This document shows positions 15,542-16,193 of a DNA stretch of 16,193 bases, in pieces. This stretch comes from Sphingobacteriaceae bacterium (GTDB taxonomy: Bacteria > Bacteroidota > Bacteroidia > Sphingobacteriales > Sphingobacteriaceae): positions 1 to 16,193 of the forward strand of contig CANJWF010000008.1 of assembly GCA_947478315.1 (NCBI GenBank). Reading direction: 5' to 3'. Under the pieces are notes generated by a model, which did not search any database, was not told the origin of the DNA, and worked only from the letters and a program-made list of their open reading frames with translations. Each line of letters opens with the position of its first letter. The first letter of the stretch is position 1. The translations under genes and the position numbers were made by a program.

Positions 15542-16122
15542 TTAACACTTATTTTGGCTCTGTTTTACGCGGATTGCGATTAACTTTGAGGCATATTTTT
15601 CAAAAAAAATATCGAAAAATATTATCAATAACCCATTCCCAATATTTTACCCAAGCAGTGGATACAACAACTATACAATATCCAGCGCAAAAGATGCCAG
15701 TACCACTGCAAGGTCGTTATCAGCTTCATGTGGAAATAGACGATTGTATTGTGTGTGATTTATGTGCTAAAATATGTCCTGTAGATTGCATAGATATTAT
15801 ATCTGTTAAAGCAACCGAAGAAATAGGCCTTACTTCGGACGGTACTAAAAAAAGATTGTATCCTGCTTTATTCGATATAGATATGGCAAAATGTATGTAT
15901 TGCGGGTTGTGTACAGTAGTTTGTCCTACAGAGTGTATTATTATGACTGATGAATATGATCGTAGTTTTGCTGTAATGACTGATATGCTGTATAAATTTT
16001 CTGAGATGACCGAACAAGAAGTTGAACAGAAAAAGAAAGAATTAGAATTATTTCAATTTGAAAAGGAAATAGCTAAAAAGGAAATGGCAGCTAAACAAGA
16101 ACAGTTAAATGCTGGGAAATAA
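15538..16122 (+). CDS. nuoI: NADH-quinone oxidoreductase subunit I (complex I)
   Basis: This is a 194-residue peripheral subunit carrying two [4Fe-4S] clusters that pass electrons toward quinone. The ATG at 15538 overlaps the nuoH stop by 4 bp. The longer in-frame opening from 15391 only duplicates nuoH sequence in another frame. The N-terminus has a short amphipathic part (MINTYFGSVLRGLRLTLRHI). Ferredoxin motifs are C-I-V-C-D-L-C-A-K-I-C-P (Cys70, 73, 76, 80), with Cys84 next to it, and C-M-Y-C-G-L-C-T-V-V-C-P (Cys119, 122, 125, 129). All eight ligands are present. Residues about 158-194 form a Lys/Glu-rich helical tail, likely coiled-coil. Confidence 0.95.
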   Translation: MINTYFGSVLRGLRLTLRHIFQKKYRKILSITHSQYFTQAVDTTTIQYPAQKMPVPLQGRYQLHVEIDDCIVCDLCAKICPVDCIDIISVKATEEIGLTSDGTKKRLYPALFDIDMAKCMYCGLCTVVCPTECIIMTDEYDRSFAVMTDMLYKFSEMTEQEVEQKKKELELFQFEKEIAKKEMAAKQEQLNAGK

Positions 16123-16140
16123 GGTAGTGTTTTCAAATGT

Positions 16141-16193
16141 ATGATGTTCTTAAATTTCTATATTTCATCACTAATTTTAGTGCAATCCAATGA
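16141..16193 (+). CDS. Possible 5' end of the next gene (nuoJ expected)
   Basis: From an ATG at 16141, 19 bp after nuoI, a frame stays open to the window edge and reads MMFLNFYISSLILVQS, a hydrophobic start consistent with a membrane subunit. A frame from the ATG at 16137 ends in a TGA at 16191-16193. nuoJ usually follows nuoI, but too little is present to confirm it. Confidence 0.3.
   Translation, partial: MMFLNFYISSLILVQSN

Overview
The window looks like part of a low-GC chromosome from a gliding or type IX-secreting member of the Bacteroidota. The strongest evidence is a complete gldK-gldL-gldM-gldN block encoding the core and motor of the type IX secretion system (T9SS). Supporting evidence is a carboxypeptidase-regulatory-domain TonB receptor, weak Shine-Dalgarno signals, and several TAnnTTTG-like -7 elements just upstream of start codons. 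No rRNA, tRNA, CRISPR array or intact insertion sequence was seen.

Layout. (1) 63-1698, + strand: a compact sulfur/redox cluster with a decayed rhodanese, a small two-helix YgaP-type membrane protein, a thioredoxin, an OsmC-type peroxidase and a rhodanese lipoprotein. Together these suggest persulfide or sulfane-sulfur handling; that role is inferred. (2) 1767-2255: an SRPBCC-fold protein. Its 3' end overlaps the convergent RluD-type pseudouridine synthase (2228-3271, - strand) by 28 bp. (3) 3425-6385: a small His/Cys-rich exported protein, a 315-bp non-coding stretch with possible RNA structure or a gene remnant, and a TonB-dependent receptor whose plug resembles ZnuD-type metal receptors. 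(4) 6640-11485: gldK, gldL, gldM and gldN, closed by an exceptionally long perfect inverted-repeat terminator (11491-11558). (5) 11759-14383: a large secreted protein made of two Ig-like plus lamin-tail units and a FlgD-like C-terminal domain. (6) 14471-16122: nuoH and nuoI of respiratory complex I, overlapping by 4 bp, with the next gene probably starting at the right edge.

How the parts work together. GldL and GldM form the proton-driven inner-membrane motor. GldK (lipoprotein) and GldN form the periplasmic/outer-membrane ring. Together they export proteins and drive gliding. The downstream lamin-tail protein is a plausible surface protein but has no proven link to the system. NuoH and NuoI belong to the complex that helps build the proton-motive force. 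The nuo segment starts at nuoH with no nuoG before it, so the complex I genes are either split here or arranged in more than one operon.

The base composition of the + strand changes sign near 6.4 kb: C-rich and A-rich in the receptor gene, G-rich and T-rich from gldK onward. This may mark a replication-strand switch or a rearrangement boundary. I found no wholly new system. The best leads are the structured 3.8-4.0 kb region, the 30-bp-arm hairpin after gldN, the 10-bp inverted repeat that covers a start codon at 1767, and the small His/Cys protein paired with the receptor.
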